DNA of 46,105 bases from contig JAGXGS010000027.1 in NCBI GenBank assembly GCA_024636585.1, positions 1-46,105 on the forward strand. The letters run 5' to 3'. This DNA is from Thiogranum sp. (GTDB lineage Bacteria; Pseudomonadota; Gammaproteobacteria; DSM-19610). The first letter of the stretch is position 1. Each line of letters begins with the position of its first letter. This document shows positions 32,273 through 40,129 of the stretch, in pieces. Made by a program: the position numbers and the translations under genes. The notes below the pieces were generated by a model that was not told the origin of the DNA, searched no databases, and saw only the letters and a program-made list of their open reading frames with translations.

Positions 32273-33025
32273 TTACTTCCAGTAGGGGGGCTGACCGTAG
32301 TAGTCGTAGAGTGTGATCTCGTGGTGACGATCCAGCAGCTGTGAGGGATCGAACTCGGGGCTGTTCTTTATCCTTTCCACAGTGAGATCGACATGAACCT
32401 GTTCGTGAACCCAATCGACCGATTCTAGCCACTGTGGCGCCATCAGGACCTTGCGGCCGGGCAGCCAGTTTCGGGTATCGATAACCAGGTAACGCAGCGC
32501 CCAGGACTCATCGTCGAGCAGAAAATCCTCCACGTGTCCAACTTCACCATCGCTGGCGCGGATGCGGTAGCCGGTGACTTCTTCGACAGAGCGCAGATGG
32601 CCTTCCTCCGACTCTGTTTCCATCGCTTCCGGATCAGGCTGCTCGGCGACCGGATGTACCACGCCGGCGGGATCGGGATAGGAGCCCCACAACTCCTGGC
32701 CAACCCAGTAAAAGGGCATCGCGTAATACTGGTGATAGCCGATTTCATACTGCCGCGACACCGGGGCATGCTCCTCCAGTGACGGGCATTCCTCGATCTG
32801 GTGGCGTGTCAGCCGCACCGGGAAACGGCGGCTTTGCCAGTCAGGCTGGTCAAGGAACACTGGCGAAACAATGGCTTTCCGGCCGGGTAACCACTTCGCC
32901 GTTTTAGCGACCATGTAGCGCACTACCCAGCTGCGATCGTCAAACAGGAAATCATCGCAACTGCCTATGTCGCCGTCGGTGGCGTGCAAAGTGTAGCCGG
33001 TAAGTTCTTTCATGCTTCGCAACAT
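32273..33025 (-). CDS. Protein with two PRC-barrel domains
   Basis: This 250-residue protein is an internal duplication. Each half begins (E)LTGY/EVTGY with a G(D/E)(I/V)G turn, continues F(L)FDDxSW-xRYxV and NWLPGRK-type strands, as in PRC-barrels of photosynthetic reaction-centre H subunit and RimM. There is no signal peptide, so it is probably cytosolic. PRC-barrel proteins are common in stress islands but their partners are mostly unknown. The start at 33025 is two bases after the BON gene stop, so the two genes are cotranscribed and probably coupled. Confidence 0.82.
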   Translation of the reverse strand: MLRSMKELTGYTLHATDGDIGSCDDFLFDDRSWVVRYMVAKTAKWLPGRKAIVSPVFLDQPDWQSRRFPVRLTRHQIEECPSLEEHAPVSRQYEIGYHQYYAMPFYWVGQELWGSYPDPAGVVHPVAEQPDPEAMETESEEGHLRSVEEVTGYRIRASDGEVGHVEDFLLDDESWALRYLVIDTRNWLPGRKVLMAPQWLESVDWVHEQVHVDLTVERIKNSPEFDPSQLLDRHHEITLYDYYGQPPYWK

Positions 33026-33027
33026 GG

Positions 33028-34554
33028 TCAGAATCCTCCCACTCTGAGCTTGTTGATTACGATGACGGCACCGCCCTGGAAGGCGTTCTCGCGCGCCGCC
33101 TTGTATTCCGGCCAGGAATCGACCATGCCGGTCAGGGTAGCGACACCGTCCTCGACAGATACATTCACCTGATCGCTGTCGACGAACGGACTCCACTGGA
33201 GTTCGTTGTTGATGCCACTTTCGATCGCCCGGTCAGGCTTGTTGGTAGTGGCAATGCCTTGATACCAGGGATAGTCATAAATCGACCAGTCGTAGATATA
33301 CGGATTGTAGACAGTGGTCTCTGGCGAACTGACATCCAGAGCGTTGCGCACACCGGTCACACCGGTGGTCCGGAATGCAACATTTTCGGCTTCCGCTTTT
33401 TCCAGATAAGAGTCTACAGTGCCACTGAGATGCACAGTCTGGTTTTTTACGCTGACGGAAATCTCATAACTTTCGGTCCAGGGATTGCGGGACAAAGCGC
33501 TGCGCACCTTTTCCTCGATCTGGTCATCCGGCACGGTTTCAACCGGGCGGACTTTCAGCAGGTTGTTCACTGCGACGACACCGACAGTATTGCGGGCGTC
33601 GCGCTCGGCGGCCTTGCGGGCTTCCATGTTGTCGACCACGCCCTGCAGCGTCACCATGCCGTTTCTGGACTTGATTCGGGTTGTAAAGCTCAAGACCCGT
33701 GGGTCGTAAAGCAGGGCCTCTTCAACCGCTTCGCGTATTTCGAGATCAGATCGGGGCGGATATTTCCGTTCGCGCTCCTCAACGTCGGCGGCCCAGCTTT
33801 TGACCTCGAGCGCTGAAATGTCCACTGATTTCACTCCGCTGACCCAGGCGTCCCATTCCGCCTGCCGCCGTTCCGCGGCGCTGCCGATCGTGCCGGACAG
33901 GGACACATTGCCGCCATTGACTGCAACATCGATAAAATCATCATCGACCAGTGCATCCCAGTGCAGCCGCTTGGCGATTTCTGCAAGCAGCTCGCTATCG
34001 GGACGATCTATCTTCGCACTGACTTCTATGTTATTAGTGATACTAACGACGCCGCTAACGTTCCCGACTACGGTTTCCGAAAGCTGGCGTTTCGCCCAGG
34101 AGTCAACGGTGCCGGCGAGCGTGATATGCCCCTGCTCGCTGGCTGTCACGCTGAGTTCGTAGGCGTCAGTGGCAGCGTCATACAGCAATGCATCACGGAC
34201 ACTGTTCGCCAACTCCTGTGCCGAAAGGTCACGGACCGGCTCAACCTCGATCCGGTTGATGACAGAGCGCACGCCGCGCACGGTACTGGCAATGCGCGCG
34301 GCACGTTTTCGGCCCACCAGGCTGGGCGCCGTCCCGGTCAGGGTGACGATACCCTTGCTGGTGGTTACATCGACAGTATCGAACGGTGCGGCGGGATCAA
34401 GAAAGAGCTGGCTTTCCACGTGTTCCGTAATGTCGGTGTCGGCGAGAATTTCAGCGCACCGGGCGCTGAACGGAAGCAGCATCAATGCCGCCAGCAGCAG
34501 ACTCATGGTATAGGTCAAAATTTTGTTATTTATAGTTATTTTTTCGATTTCCAT
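33028..34554 (-). CDS. Secreted protein with six BON domains
   Basis: This 508-residue protein has a signal peptide (TYTMSLLLAALMLLPFSARC, mature start near AEIL) and six successive BON domains (about residues 35-105, 110-180, 185-255, 265-340, 345-415, 445-508), each with the VTLxG(T/V)V core and a closing VxxVxNxLxV strand. BON proteins such as OsmY bind phospholipid and stabilise the envelope under osmotic stress. The stretch YNPYIYDWSIYDYPWYQG between domains five and six is aromatic-rich. The start at 34554 has GGAG upstream; the long open frame runs beyond through non-coding leader. It heads the PRC/ApgM/SDR run with FNR-type box G 75 bp upstream. Confidence 0.88.
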   Translation of the reverse strand: MEIEKITINNKILTYTMSLLLAALMLLPFSARCAEILADTDITEHVESQLFLDPAAPFDTVDVTTSKGIVTLTGTAPSLVGRKRAARIASTVRGVRSVINRIEVEPVRDLSAQELANSVRDALLYDAATDAYELSVTASEQGHITLAGTVDSWAKRQLSETVVGNVSGVVSITNNIEVSAKIDRPDSELLAEIAKRLHWDALVDDDFIDVAVNGGNVSLSGTIGSAAERRQAEWDAWVSGVKSVDISALEVKSWAADVEERERKYPPRSDLEIREAVEEALLYDPRVLSFTTRIKSRNGMVTLQGVVDNMEARKAAERDARNTVGVVAVNNLLKVRPVETVPDDQIEEKVRSALSRNPWTESYEISVSVKNQTVHLSGTVDSYLEKAEAENVAFRTTGVTGVRNALDVSSPETTVYNPYIYDWSIYDYPWYQGIATTNKPDRAIESGINNELQWSPFVDSDQVNVSVEDGVATLTGMVDSWPEYKAARENAFQGGAVIVINKLRVGGF

Positions 34555-34622
34555 ATCCCGGCTCCAATGCTCTTCTGGTCGGAAGACGCTCAACAACGTA
34601 GCGGTCGAGCCATGGCCGGTCA

Positions 34623-34636
34623 TTGAGATATCGCAA
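34623..34636. promoter_or_regulatory. FNR-type box G
   Basis: TTGA-GATATC-GCAA, centred 75 bp from the BON-protein start and 187 bp from glgX. TAGTCT (34660-34665) is a weak -10 toward glgX. The rest of the 262-bp gap shows no gene. Confidence 0.5.
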
Positions 34637-34816
34637 TGCAGAATCGCCGCAGGTGCAGGTAGTCTCGGGGCGGTTGGCAGATGCAGCGAGGCATCCAGTT
34701 GTCGATAAAAATTAAAAAGCGAGTACGTCTGCACGACTTCGGTCGGTTGAGCATCGAACAGATCAGGCGCGGACTTCGATGAGCCGGCGCGACTGCCTGA
34801 CAATGCGAGTATCAGG

Positions 34817-36949
34817 ATGAATGCCAGGCAACGTGTTTGGCCGGGCCTGCCGTATCCACTGGGTGCTACCTGGGATGGCTCAGGGACTAATTTCGCACTG
34901 TTTTCAGCGCACGCCGAAAAGGTCGAGTTGTGCCTGTTCGACGCCGACGGAAAACAGGAAGTCGAACGTATCGTGCTCCCCGAAAACACGCATGAGATAT
35001 GGCATGGCTATCTGCCTGATGTGCGTGCCGGGCACTTTTACGGTTACCGCGTCTATGGGCCCTACGATCCGGAGAACGGTCACCGTTTCAATCACCACAA
35101 GCTGTTGCTCGATCCCTATGCCAAGAGTCTGCACGGTGATCTCGAGTGGAACGATGCGCTGTTCGGCTATGTGGTAGGGCATGAGCAGGAAGATCTGTCG
35201 TTCGACAAGCGCGACAGTGCGCCGTTCATGCCGCGCTGCGAAGTCATCGATCCGGCTTTTACCTGGGGCATGAAGACCGATTTGAGGACGCCCTGGCACG
35301 AAACGATCATCTATGAAATGCACGTGCGGGGTTTCACTATGCTGCATCCGGAGGTGGCGGAGGAAGAGCGCGGCACCTTCGGTGGCCTCTCATCGCCCGT
35401 GCCGATCGGTTATCTCACCGATCTGGGCATCACCGCTGTGGAGTTGCTGCCGGTGCATACCTTCCTGCACGATCGCCACCTGATTAAAGCCGGGCTGCGC
35501 AATTACTGGGGCTATAACTCGATCGGATTCTTTTCCGTTCACCCTGAATATCTCGGCCGCGGCGGCATCCTCGAGTTCAAGACCTTCGTACAGTTGCTGC
35601 ATGATAATGACATAGAGGTGATTCTCGATGTTGTCTACAACCATACCGCCGAAGGTAATCATCTGGGACCTACGCTGTCGATGCGCGGCATCGATAATAA
35701 GTCCTACTATTACCTGATGGAAGGAGCGGAGCGCTACTACAACGATTTCACCGGTACCGGTAATGCGCTGGAGCTGCGGCATCCGCATGTACTCAGGATG
35801 GTGACCGACTCATTGCGCTACTGGGTCCAGGAGATGAAGGTCGATGGTTTCAGGTTCGACCTCGCCACCACCCTCGCCAGGGTAAATGGCGAATTCGATG
35901 AACACGCCAGCTTCCTGGACGCCATTGCACAGGACCCGTTGCTGTCGACCGTCAAGCTCATTGCCGAGCCCTGGGATATCGGCGATGGCGGCTATCAGGT
36001 GGGTCGATTTCCTCCCGGCTGGGCGGAATGGAATGATCAGTATCGCGACACGCTGCGTAAATTCTGGAAAGGTGATTCGGGTCAGCTCGGGGATCTGGCG
36101 TCGCGCCTGTCCGGTTCCAGCGATATCTACGACCGACGCGGCCGCCGTCCCTGGTCCAGTATTAATTTCGTTACCGCCCATGATGGCTTCACATTGCAGG
36201 ATCTGGTGAGTTACAACGAGAAACACAACGAGAGCAACGGCGAAGACAACCGCGACGGCAGCGACAACAACAACAGCTGGAACTGCGGCTTCGAAGGCCC
36301 CACTGATTACCCGGAGATAGTGCGGCTGCGCGAGCAGCAGAAACGTAACCTGCTGGCTTCGCTGCTGCTCTCTCAGGGCCTGCCCATGCTGTATGCGGGT
36401 GACGAATTCGGCCACTCGCAGCACGGTAACAACAATGCCTACTGCCAGGACAACGAGATCAACTGGCTGGACTGGGACGCAATCGATACGGCCGGCCACG
36501 CATTGATCGCTTTCACGCGCGCACTGATTCGCCTGCGGCGCGACCATATCGTGTTTCATCGTCACCGCTTCTTTCACGGCAAAACGATTCCCGGCACCAG
36601 CATCAAAGATATTATGTGGTTGAAGCCGGATGGCGAACAGATGGAAGCGGATGACTGGCACGACTCAGGACATTCGATTGCCTGCCTGTCCAGCGGCGAA
36701 GCCGGAATCTATCACCTGACGCCAAGAGGGGAGATGGAAGTTGACAATTCCTTCATGCTTATCCTGAATGCCGGTGACCAGCCTGTTGATTATCTGCTGC
36801 CGCAGGATAACCCGGATCTGGAACCTCCGGCCCTGCTGCTGGATACCTCGCGCGATGGTCTTGAAGGCGCGCCTGAGGAATCGATCTCCAATCCCTATAC
36901 CGTCGGCCCGCGCAGTCTGGTGGTGATATGGTATCGGCGCAGGGAATGA
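34817..36949 (+). CDS. glgX: Glycogen debranching enzyme GlgX (isoamylase type)
   Basis: This 710-residue GH13 enzyme has an N-terminal carbohydrate-binding domain (GLPYPLGATWDGSGTNFALF) and the catalytic barrel with nucleophile Asp in DGFRFDLAT, acid Glu in LIAEPWDIG and the transition-state Asp in VTAHDGFTLQDL. The isoamylase-type segments YNHTAEGN and SWNCGFEGP are present. It hydrolyses alpha-1,6 branches of glycogen trimmed by phosphorylase. The ATG at 34817 fits the family N-terminus, although no clear ribosome site is seen. It is divergent from the BON operon and lies beside other sugar-phosphate genes. Confidence 0.93.
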   Translation: MNARQRVWPGLPYPLGATWDGSGTNFALFSAHAEKVELCLFDADGKQEVERIVLPENTHEIWHGYLPDVRAGHFYGYRVYGPYDPENGHRFNHHKLLLDPYAKSLHGDLEWNDALFGYVVGHEQEDLSFDKRDSAPFMPRCEVIDPAFTWGMKTDLRTPWHETIIYEMHVRGFTMLHPEVAEEERGTFGGLSSPVPIGYLTDLGITAVELLPVHTFLHDRHLIKAGLRNYWGYNSIGFFSVHPEYLGRGGILEFKTFVQLLHDNDIEVILDVVYNHTAEGNHLGPTLSMRGIDNKSYYYLMEGAERYYNDFTGTGNALELRHPHVLRMVTDSLRYWVQEMKVDGFRFDLATTLARVNGEFDEHASFLDAIAQDPLLSTVKLIAEPWDIGDGGYQVGRFPPGWAEWNDQYRDTLRKFWKGDSGQLGDLASRLSGSSDIYDRRGRRPWSSINFVTAHDGFTLQDLVSYNEKHNESNGEDNRDGSDNNNSWNCGFEGPTDYPEIVRLREQQKRNLLASLLLSQGLPMLYAGDEFGHSQHGNNNAYCQDNEINWLDWDAIDTAGHALIAFTRALIRLRRDHIVFHRHRFFHGKTIPGTSIKDIMWLKPDGEQMEADDWHDSGHSIACLSSGEAGIYHLTPRGEMEVDNSFMLILNAGDQPVDYLLPQDNPDLEPPALLLDTSRDGLEGAPEESISNPYTVGPRSLVVIWYRRRE

Positions 36950-36960
36950 GCGGCGTGGAA

Positions 36961-36974
36961 TTGAATTTTGTCAA
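36961..36974 (+). promoter_or_regulatory. FNR-type box H
   Basis: TTGA-ATTTTG-TCAA, centred 64 bp before the DsrC-like start, in the gap right after glgX. TAGCGT (36997-37002) lies at -10 spacing. Confidence 0.6.
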
Positions 36975-37031
36975 TGCGGACAGGCCGTGAAGCCACTAGC
37001 GTATCAGGTAGCAGTCAGGAGGATTTTTCAG

Positions 37032-37352
37032 ATGGGTGAAAGTGAGCATGAGAGCCATCAGTTTGTCAGCGATCCCGAAGAGTGGTCGCCGTCGGTTGCC
37101 CAGAAGCTGGCGGACCAGGAGCATCTTGGCCCGCTTTCAGACGAGCACTGGCGGGTCATCAACTACCTGCGTGAACACTATCTGAGGAATAAAACCCTGC
37201 CGGTGATGAAGCTGGTGTGCCATGAACTGGATCTCGAAGAAGGCTGTGTCGGACGACTGTTCAGCAATCCAGAGGTTGCCTGGCGGGTAGCTGGCCTGCC
37301 GGACCCGGGAGAGGAGGCGAAAGCCTATATGGAATCCTCCGAAATTCCGTAA
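37032..37352 (+). CDS. DsrC/TusE-family protein lacking the redox cysteines (RspA-like)
   Basis: This 106-residue protein has the DsrC/TusE fold signature LSDEHWRVINYLREHYLRNK and the C-terminal LFSNPEVAWRVAGLPDP. True DsrC and TusE carry Cys in the C-terminal arm (ACxxAGLP and a penultimate Cys); here the first is Trp and the last is missing, while Cys63 and Cys72 lie in the core. It thus cannot carry sulfur on the arm and fits the RspA group thought to be regulatory. A GTG at 36987 begins a longer frame, but the ATG at 37032 has AGGAGG eight bases upstream. Confidence 0.85.
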   Translation: MGESEHESHQFVSDPEEWSPSVAQKLADQEHLGPLSDEHWRVINYLREHYLRNKTLPVMKLVCHELDLEEGCVGRLFSNPEVAWRVAGLPDPGEEAKAYMESSEIP

Positions 37353-37371
37353 CAGTGGGAATATACAATCA

Positions 37372-37728
37372 ATGAATGAAGATCTGGACACGCTCAACCT
37401 GGTCAAACACTATTTCAATATCTGCAATACTGCGTTGCTGCATCGCAAGGACAAGCTGGTGTTCGGACCGGCGCTGGCGGTGCTCAACCGGCTGGCGTCA
37501 GGGGATACCATTCTATTGAAAGTGGTGAAGAATTCCGGGGCGGTGCTGGGCTGCTACACCACCCGCTTCATCGATAGTGAATTCACGCCGATCGAGCAGG
37601 GCCAGCAGGAGGATCCGGATACCGGTTTCACCCTGCAGCGCGGTTTTCTGGAAGATGTGGTTCAGTACTCCGACTATTACATCGAGCATCCGCAGAAACT
37701 CGACTGGAGCTGGGTCAAAGAAGCCTGA
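37372..37728 (+). CDS. Conserved-looking protein of unknown function
   Basis: This 118-residue acidic soluble protein has no recognisable domain. It opens MNEDLDTLNLVKHYFNICNT, has two Cys (CNT, LGCY), alternating beta-like segments (DTILLKVVKN, AVLGCYTTRFI) and a C-terminal YSDYYIEHPQKLDWSWVKEA. It starts 19 bp after the DsrC-like stop and probably shares its promoter at box H. It ends six bases before the convergent encapsulin gene. Its pairing with an RspA-like protein suggests a joint role, but none is known to me. Confidence 0.65.
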   Translation: MNEDLDTLNLVKHYFNICNTALLHRKDKLVFGPALAVLNRLASGDTILLKVVKNSGAVLGCYTTRFIDSEFTPIEQGQQEDPDTGFTLQRGFLEDVVQYSDYYIEHPQKLDWSWVKEA

Positions 37729-37734
37729 TACGAA

Positions 37735-38535
37735 TTAGTCGGTCACTACACAGACGGCCTCGGGTTCATCCAGGCGCAACACCAGGCTTTCACAGACGAA
37801 CAACTGGTAGTGAATACCGTCACTGCCCGCATACCCAACGCGCATATCCTGTCCGAGAATCAGCACACCAGCATGACTGTCAACCACCACTGGCCTGTCG
37901 ATGGCCGCCTTGTAGACGCCGTGAGTGCATACAGATTTGAGATGTTCTATCTGCAGCAGGTCTGTATCTTCATAATGACGGAACAGGTTGTTGTACTGCG
38001 TCGGCGGCATGGCCAGGGCGTAAGGACCGTGGAAGCCGTTATTATCCAGTGCAGTGACAGCAGTCAGTACGTTATCCAGCGCCTGATCCATATTGGTCCA
38101 GTCACCGCCTTTAACCTCTTTCCGGCCTTTGGCGCTGAGCAGACCTTCGAGGCCGAAATCCGCTTGTCCGAAGTAGATGAATTCCTCTTCGCGCCGGGCT
38201 ACCGCTTCCGCGGCATCCTCCACTTCACTCAAGTTGAGCGGTATGTTCTTGTCGAGATGAGCAGCCAGCCGTCGGGTACTCAGTCGACAGGATTTGCGCA
38301 ACATCGGCACCGCAATTGCCTTGCTCACCACCGCCCCGGCTTCATGACTTTCGGGCGCGCGACAGTAATCATCGAGACCCACCTCCAGTGCGGTCAGTCC
38401 GAGTCCGAAAGGCCCCTCAACCTCCAGAAAGCGTCGCCCTGTCAGTAGAGGTTTGGCTGCCTCGGCAGCAGCCGCGTCGATACGTGCCCATATTGACTCG
38501 GAGAAAGGTGCCTGGTCGCGGTTGAGGTGCTCCAT
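37735..38535 (-). CDS. Encapsulin shell protein (family 1)
   Basis: This 266-residue HK97-fold protein is a classical encapsulin: the N-terminus MEHLNRDQAPFSESIWARID with GRRFLEVEGPFGLG, LSEVEDAAEAVARREEEFIY, GPYALAMPPTQYNNL and the C-terminal LILGQDMRVGY, followed by LFVCESLVLRLDEPEA. Shells of 60 or more copies enclose cargo carrying a short C-terminal tag. The upstream gene encodes an encapsulated ferritin with such a tag, so the compartment stores iron. Start and upstream stop share TAATG. An AGGAG site is in place. It converges on the 37372 gene. Confidence 0.95.
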   Translation of the reverse strand: MEHLNRDQAPFSESIWARIDAAAAEAAKPLLTGRRFLEVEGPFGLGLTALEVGLDDYCRAPESHEAGAVVSKAIAVPMLRKSCRLSTRRLAAHLDKNIPLNLSEVEDAAEAVARREEEFIYFGQADFGLEGLLSAKGRKEVKGGDWTNMDQALDNVLTAVTALDNNGFHGPYALAMPPTQYNNLFRHYEDTDLLQIEHLKSVCTHGVYKAAIDRPVVVDSHAGVLILGQDMRVGYAGSDGIHYQLFVCESLVLRLDEPEAVCVVTD

Positions 38536-38909
38536 TATTGTTTCTCCTTTAACGCGCCAATGGTGGGGACCGGAACAGCCGCCGCCGGCTCGGGGGCGGA
38601 TTCCTCTGCTTCAGCGGCATCTTCGACTTCGGTTACCGGCGCCTCGGTAAACAGATAAGTGCGCAGCTGAGTATCGAATTCGCTGTCGGCGCGCCGCACC
38701 CACTCGATCAGCATTGCCGCGTGTTCCATCTCTTCCTGCATGTTGTGGATAAGAAGCGATTTGAGGTGAGCATCGCCGCAGGCGTCGGCCCGTTGGCGAT
38801 ACCAGTCGACCGCCTCAAGTTCTTCCTGCAGCGAAATCAGCGCGCGGTGCATGTCACGGGTTTCCTGGCTGAGATCTTCTGCAGCTTCGTGCAGTCCTTC
38901 ATGTGCCAT
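38535..38909 (-). CDS. Encapsulated ferritin-like protein (EncFtn) with cargo-loading peptide
   Basis: This 124-residue two-helix ferritin matches EncFtn: metal-site residues in QEELEAVDWYRQR, and EEMEHAAMLIEW on the second helix, then LRTYLFTEAPVTE. A flexible Ala/Glu/Pro-rich linker leads to VPTIGALKEKQ, a typical encapsulin cargo-loading peptide. EncFtn forms ring decamers with ferroxidase activity and needs the encapsulin shell to store iron. The AAAGGA ribosome site is clear. It is flanked by the RspA-like and encapsulin genes in one operon. Confidence 0.94.
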   Translation of the reverse strand: MAHEGLHEAAEDLSQETRDMHRALISLQEELEAVDWYRQRADACGDAHLKSLLIHNMQEEMEHAAMLIEWVRRADSEFDTQLRTYLFTEAPVTEVEDAAEAEESAPEPAAAVPVPTIGALKEKQ

Positions 38910-38935
38910 TTTTATTGTTCCTTTCGGTTCAATTT

Positions 38936-39301
38936 CTAGCGGCTGGTGCCAAAGCCTTCATCCTCGGTGTACGCCGGCACCTGCAATCCGGCGATCATCA
39001 TGCCCTGGCGTACCGGCCCTTCGGGAAACAGCTTGCGCAGGTATCTGCGCCCGCCCTGCTCGGCGAAACTTGCTTCCAGCATGTCGCCGACTTCCCGACC
39101 GTTGTCCGCCGGTCCATGTTCCACGTGGTACTCGCGCAAACGGTGTATGACCTCCCAGTGCTCATCGGTAAGATGAATGCCCTGCTCGGATGCAATCCGT
39201 TTCCCCTGCTCTTCATCCCATTCCTGAGCATCCTTTTCACGGTCTTCTTTGCGGGGGCTCGGGGTGTCGAGGTTTTCGATTGTCTTTCCTGTATCTGCCA
39301 T
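38936..39301 (-). CDS. Second DsrC/TusE-like protein with no cysteine (RspA-like)
   Basis: This 121-residue protein has a charged 40-residue N-terminal extension, then LTDEHWEVIHRLREYHVEHG, YLRKLFPEGPVRQGMMIAG, matching the DsrC/TusE fold. It has no Cys at all: the arm reads GMMIAGLQVPAYTEDEG where DsrC has its two redox Cys. It is therefore not a sulfur carrier. It lies between the coiled-coil protein and the encapsulated ferritin with gaps of 14 and 26 bp. A GAGGAAAC ribosome site is present. Confidence 0.82.
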   Translation of the reverse strand: MADTGKTIENLDTPSPRKEDREKDAQEWDEEQGKRIASEQGIHLTDEHWEVIHRLREYHVEHGPADNGREVGDMLEASFAEQGGRRYLRKLFPEGPVRQGMMIAGLQVPAYTEDEGFGTSR

Positions 39302-39315
39302 AGCTGTTTCCTCTG

Positions 39316-40068
39316 TTACTGTGACTGTTGATCGTTCTCGTTGAATTCGGCGCGTGCTTCAGTGAAGGAGTCCCGGAGGGTTCCATAGGCTTCGATGAAG
39401 CCCTGCTTGACACTGCCCCAGGCATCGGTGGAGCTGTGTTTCATGCCGCCGTACCATTCGGCCAGTTCGTTGCGCTGCTGTCGCAGGCCGCGCAGGGTAG
39501 CCTCGCGCTGCTGGCGCACGCTAGCACTCAAGTCCGTCCACTCGTCTCTTGCGCGGGCTTCCAGCGTGTCGATGCGGGCGTCCATATTGCGTAGCATCGC
39601 TTCGGCTTCGATCATTGCCTGATCGCGCTGGGCGGCTGAATACTGCTTCAGCGTTGCAAGTGCCTGGGCCCAGTCCTTTTGCAATGCCTGGGTATCAGCC
39701 GTCTCGGCCGGTGGCGCCGTGTCATCCGCCGGTGCTGCCCCGGCGCCGGACGTCATCAGCACAAAGATCGCGCCGAACAATAAGCCAGGCAGGCTGGCGT
39801 GGATGCGGGTGATGCGGTTGGCCATGTTGGGCTTCATTCGGATGTCCTGTGCTTTGCGTGGTGGTTTATCCGGCTCCGGAGGCTTTATCGGGGGCCGGTC
39901 GGGACCCGGCGGCTCCACTGGTGGTTCTCCGGGTTCGGGAGGTTTTACTGGCGGTTTTTCGGGACCGGGCGGCTCCACTGGCGGTTTGCCTGGACCGGGC
40001 GGCTCCACCGGTGGCTTGTCCGGAGGATGCTGTAGTTTGCCGAAGCGGCCTGATGCATTGTCATTCAT
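39316..40068 (-). CDS. Pro-rich-repeat, membrane-anchored coiled-coil protein
   Basis: This 250-residue protein has three parts. Residues 17-70 are about five decapeptide repeats of the type KPPVEPPGPG. Residues about 92-112 (SLPGLLFGAIFVLMTSGAGA) are a membrane segment or signal peptide. Residues 125-240 are a long charged helix, probably a coiled coil (AEAMLRNMDARIDTLEARAR). An internal ATG at 39837 with AGGA seven bases upstream would give a 173-residue exported protein and leave the repeats untranslated or separate. The two options cannot be resolved by eye. No function is recognised. It starts the run leading to EncFtn and encapsulin. Confidence 0.65.
   Translation of the reverse strand: MNDNASGRFGKLQHPPDKPPVEPPGPGKPPVEPPGPEKPPVKPPEPGEPPVEPPGPDRPPIKPPEPDKPPRKAQDIRMKPNMANRITRIHASLPGLLFGAIFVLMTSGAGAAPADDTAPPAETADTQALQKDWAQALATLKQYSAAQRDQAMIEAEAMLRNMDARIDTLEARARDEWTDLSASVRQQREATLRGLRQQRNELAEWYGGMKHSSTDAWGSVKQGFIEAYGTLRDSFTEARAEFNENDQQSQ
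39859..40020 (-). repeat. Tandem 30-bp repeats encoding Pro-rich decapeptides
   Basis: About 5.4 imperfect copies of a 30-bp unit encode (K/E/R)PP(V/I)(E/K)PP(G/E)P(G/E/D) in the minus frame. The + strand reads as a Gly/Ser-rich repeat in an open frame, which is treated as a shadow. Confidence 0.85.
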
Positions 40069-40110
40069 GTATCACCATTGGTAGTGTTCCAAATCGGGTT
40101 ATATAGCGCA

Positions 40111-40124
40111 TTGAAATATGTCAT
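40111..40124 (-). promoter_or_regulatory. Degenerate FNR-type box I
   Basis: TTGA-AATATG-TCAT has one mismatch in the second arm. It overlaps a second palindrome TCATTG-CATT-CAATGA (40121-40136), whose spacing is four bases shorter than the others. It lies 50 bp before the coiled-coil gene and touches the end of the NnrU gene. Confidence 0.35.
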
Positions 40125-40129
40125 TGCAT

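Noticed and set aside
39859-40020. CRISPR array
   Set aside because: The 30-bp units are contiguous coding repeats without spacers.
39719-40084. Gly/Ser-rich open frame on the plus strand
   Set aside because: It mirrors the Pro-rich repeat of the minus-strand gene and has no start signal or neighbour support.
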